7,601 bases of DNA from NCBI GenBank assembly GCA_964343305.1, contig CAYFJO010000504.1, positions 1 through 7,601 on the forward strand. Direction: 5' to 3'. Both the position numbers and the translations under genes were made by a program. Positions 7,201 through 7,601 of this stretch are shown piece by piece. The stretch's first letter is position 1. Each line of letters begins with the position of its first letter. Under the pieces are notes generated by a model. The model did not search any database, was not told where the DNA came from, and worked only from the letters and a program-made list of their open reading frames with translations. The DNA is from CAYFJO01 sp964343305 (GTDB taxonomy: Bacteria > Planctomycetota > Planctomycetia > Pirellulales > Pirellulaceae).

Positions 7201-7601
7201 TGCGCCGCCGCGAACTGCACCGTCGCTACAGCGGAATCGACGAAGACCCCGAGGCCATCTATCCGACGGCTGTTCTGACCACGACGAATCACGCGAGCAC
7301 GGCCACGCCGACTCCACCGAAAAGTCCCGACAGTTTTGTCCGTCCGTCGAAACCTGCGAAGGCACGGAGCGTTGCAAAAGCAGAGAACAAACTCATCTCG
7401 GTCGCATCCAATGAACAAAACGGAACGATGCGCATCAAACTCGCCGAAGGAGCGACGCTGGAACTCGTCCGCATTCACCCCGGCAAGTTCACCATGGGGT
7501 CCGACCACGGCTACTCTAACGAGCGACCCGCTCATCCGGTCACCATCGACAAGGCCTTCTGGATCGGGCGGCTGGAGGTCAGCAATCGGCAGTACACCTG
7601 T
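4221..7601 (+). CDS. Exported multidomain haem protein: GATase-like, propeller, hydrazine-synthase-alpha-like, c-haem and FGE-sulfatase domains (3' end outside window)
   Basis: The frame is open from the ATG at 4221 (AAGGA at 4209-4213) to the window edge: 1127 codons, no stop. In order: a signal peptide or anchor (about 1-34, hydrophobic SILSLVILNAGVLFAA); a class I amidotransferase/ThuA-like domain (about 36-262; FDVIWYHQGD at 90-99, SGGGVLLSGGAL at 121-132) with no cysteine nucleophile; a helical, charged, probably coiled-coil region (about 292-365) ending in LLANPLLDFDQLL; a beta-propeller of PD40/TolB-like repeats (about 385-600; e.g. YDACYLPDDRIVFTST, HNWCPTVLNDGQIMYQ); a region like the hydrazine synthase alpha middle domain (about 715-825) with MPGE and CIGCH (C820, C823, H824); a second cytochrome-c-like segment with CIDCH (C871, C874, H875), ending WIDLNAP (964-970); a Thr/Pro/Ala/Lys-rich linker (about 1015-1069); and the start of an FGE-sulfatase domain (from about 1074; PGKFTMGS, RPAHPVTI, FWIGRLEVSNRQY). 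It probably acts outside the cytoplasm, where c-type haem is attached. The reaction is unknown. True hydrazine synthesis is unlikely without the other subunits and anammox context. Confidence 0.85.
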   Translation, partial: MLIHLSLQAVRKWFRDVSILSLVILNAGVLFAAPLRIGVLTEKASLDEMGQHSRAAWTTAKTLGQAELLVRQVKGPFANTSGNVRQLSDFDVIWYHQGDAIRRNAMYGGPSLAAIRKYVQSGGGVLLSGGALAMVAQLGLEPRMRPQRHELDGYRQPPAGIVPVEKAHPAFSGLQTETDEAVVWLSRRGCRAVADFLWGGPAEGMVLAKTPAGRENPLVEYTLGKGRVIVLGWRLPDYADTQSPHRDNLVRLTSNLLNYLADSSAWQRVVVRSEFPAVASPDEPGVSSQQWRALRMAIEDLSSSFPDRYQKGEDYLKRLETLHDEHDRLGPDTDPDQYAAIAERFESLKRESLLANPLLDFDQLLMIRRRADRLGLPINFNGNCDIDPTGYGNTLVALSPVQPDGKLDTVYKPHGDRFIGDIDLHYGADRLLMSTPDNKGRWRIAELHLRSGRLTPLALIEDPDVHNYDACYLPDDRIVFTSTAPFIGVPCVGGRSKVANLYLREHDGGIRRLTNDQDHNWCPTVLNDGQIMYQRWEYADIAHTFTRLLFRAHPDGSQQTALYGSNSFWPTSMFFARAMPNHPTKVVAVIGGHHEAPRQGELVVFDPAQGDHEADGAVQRIPGFGKKVEPVILDGLIGNSWPRFLHPYPLSDKYLLVSCKPTRTGLWGAYLVDVFDNFVLLHEEPGQAMLEPVPLRKTARQPVLPDKVEPDQKQATLLVQDIYHGDGLRGVPRGMVKSLRLVSYEFTFHGIGGEPYRVGFDGPWDVKRILGTVPVEADGSAHFHVPASTPVAVQPLDAEGKALALMRSWYTAMPGEVVSCIGCHEQQNTAPALRATPLAAKRQPSEIRPWYGPARGFSFAREVQPVLDAYCIDCHHGRPLDDGSKTFDLTSRPPQRVASAFQMNFEPSYMELRRFVHTPTLESDAHLLPARDFHADTSKLIQILRDDHYGVRLSGEAWDRLITWIDLNAPAHGTWREVVGHLPDKAVLADQGAVRRRELHRRYSGIDEDPEAIYPTAVLTTTNHASTATPTPPKSPDSFVRPSKPAKARSVAKAENKLISVASNEQNGTMRIKLAEGATLELVRIHPGKFTMGSDHGYSNERPAHPVTIDKAFWIGRLEVSNRQYTC

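Noticed and set aside
6885..7535. Minus-strand reading frame of 216 codons opposite the linker and FGE start
   Set aside because: The plus strand here encodes a clear cytochrome-like end and FGE motifs; the antisense product has no recognisable feature.
4221..7601. Annotation as a genuine hydrazine synthase alpha subunit
   Set aside because: The amidotransferase-like N-terminus and FGE C-terminus are foreign to that subunit, the key tyrosine is not at the expected place, and no beta/gamma subunit gene is nearby.
1..7601. CRISPR array, insertion sequence, prophage or integrative element
   Set aside because: I saw no regularly spaced repeats, transposase or integrase, terminal inverted repeats, or target duplications. 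The tRNA 3' end lies at the window edge, so an attachment site there could not be judged.

Overview
The window looks like a piece of a planctomycete chromosome, most likely from the Pirellulaceae (Rhodopirellula/Blastopirellula relatives). This rests on content, not on a database search. The last gene combines a hydrazine-synthase-alpha-like haem region, a propeller and a C-terminal formylglycine-generating-enzyme (FGE/SUMF1) domain. That mixture, with c-type haem motifs in a very large exported protein, is typical of planctomycetes. Base composition looks like the mid-50s % GC, the genes are widely spaced, and nothing suggests a phage, plasmid or insertion sequence.

Layout, left to right: a tRNA-Ser(GCU) on the minus strand (3-89); a 228-base spacer; an exported M28 zinc peptidase with two C-terminal PDZ domains (319-1869); a 134-base spacer with a strong imperfect inverted repeat and a possible promoter; a bacterial voltage-gated cation channel of the NaChBac/NavAb type (2004-2933); a 157-base spacer; a family 2 glycosyltransferase with an added Rossmann-like C-terminal domain (3091-4086); a 134-base spacer with a reasonable sigma70-like promoter; and a long ORF (4221 to the window end, 1127 codons, no stop reached) for an exported multidomain haem protein. 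No protein gene is seen on the minus strand.

The four protein genes share a strand, but the gaps of 134-157 bases and the candidate signals between them suggest separate transcription units, not one operon. No shared pathway is evident: envelope proteolysis, ion flux, glycan synthesis and an exported haem/FGE protein of unknown reaction.

The points most worth following up are: the channel's selectivity filter TLEDWTD, which is closer to engineered calcium-selective versions of bacterial sodium channels than to the usual TLESW sodium filter; the domain chain of the last protein, with an amidotransferase-like domain lacking its cysteine and two CxxCH sites; the resemblance of the glycosyltransferase architecture to the animal B3GNTL1 family; and the paired structure in front of the channel gene.
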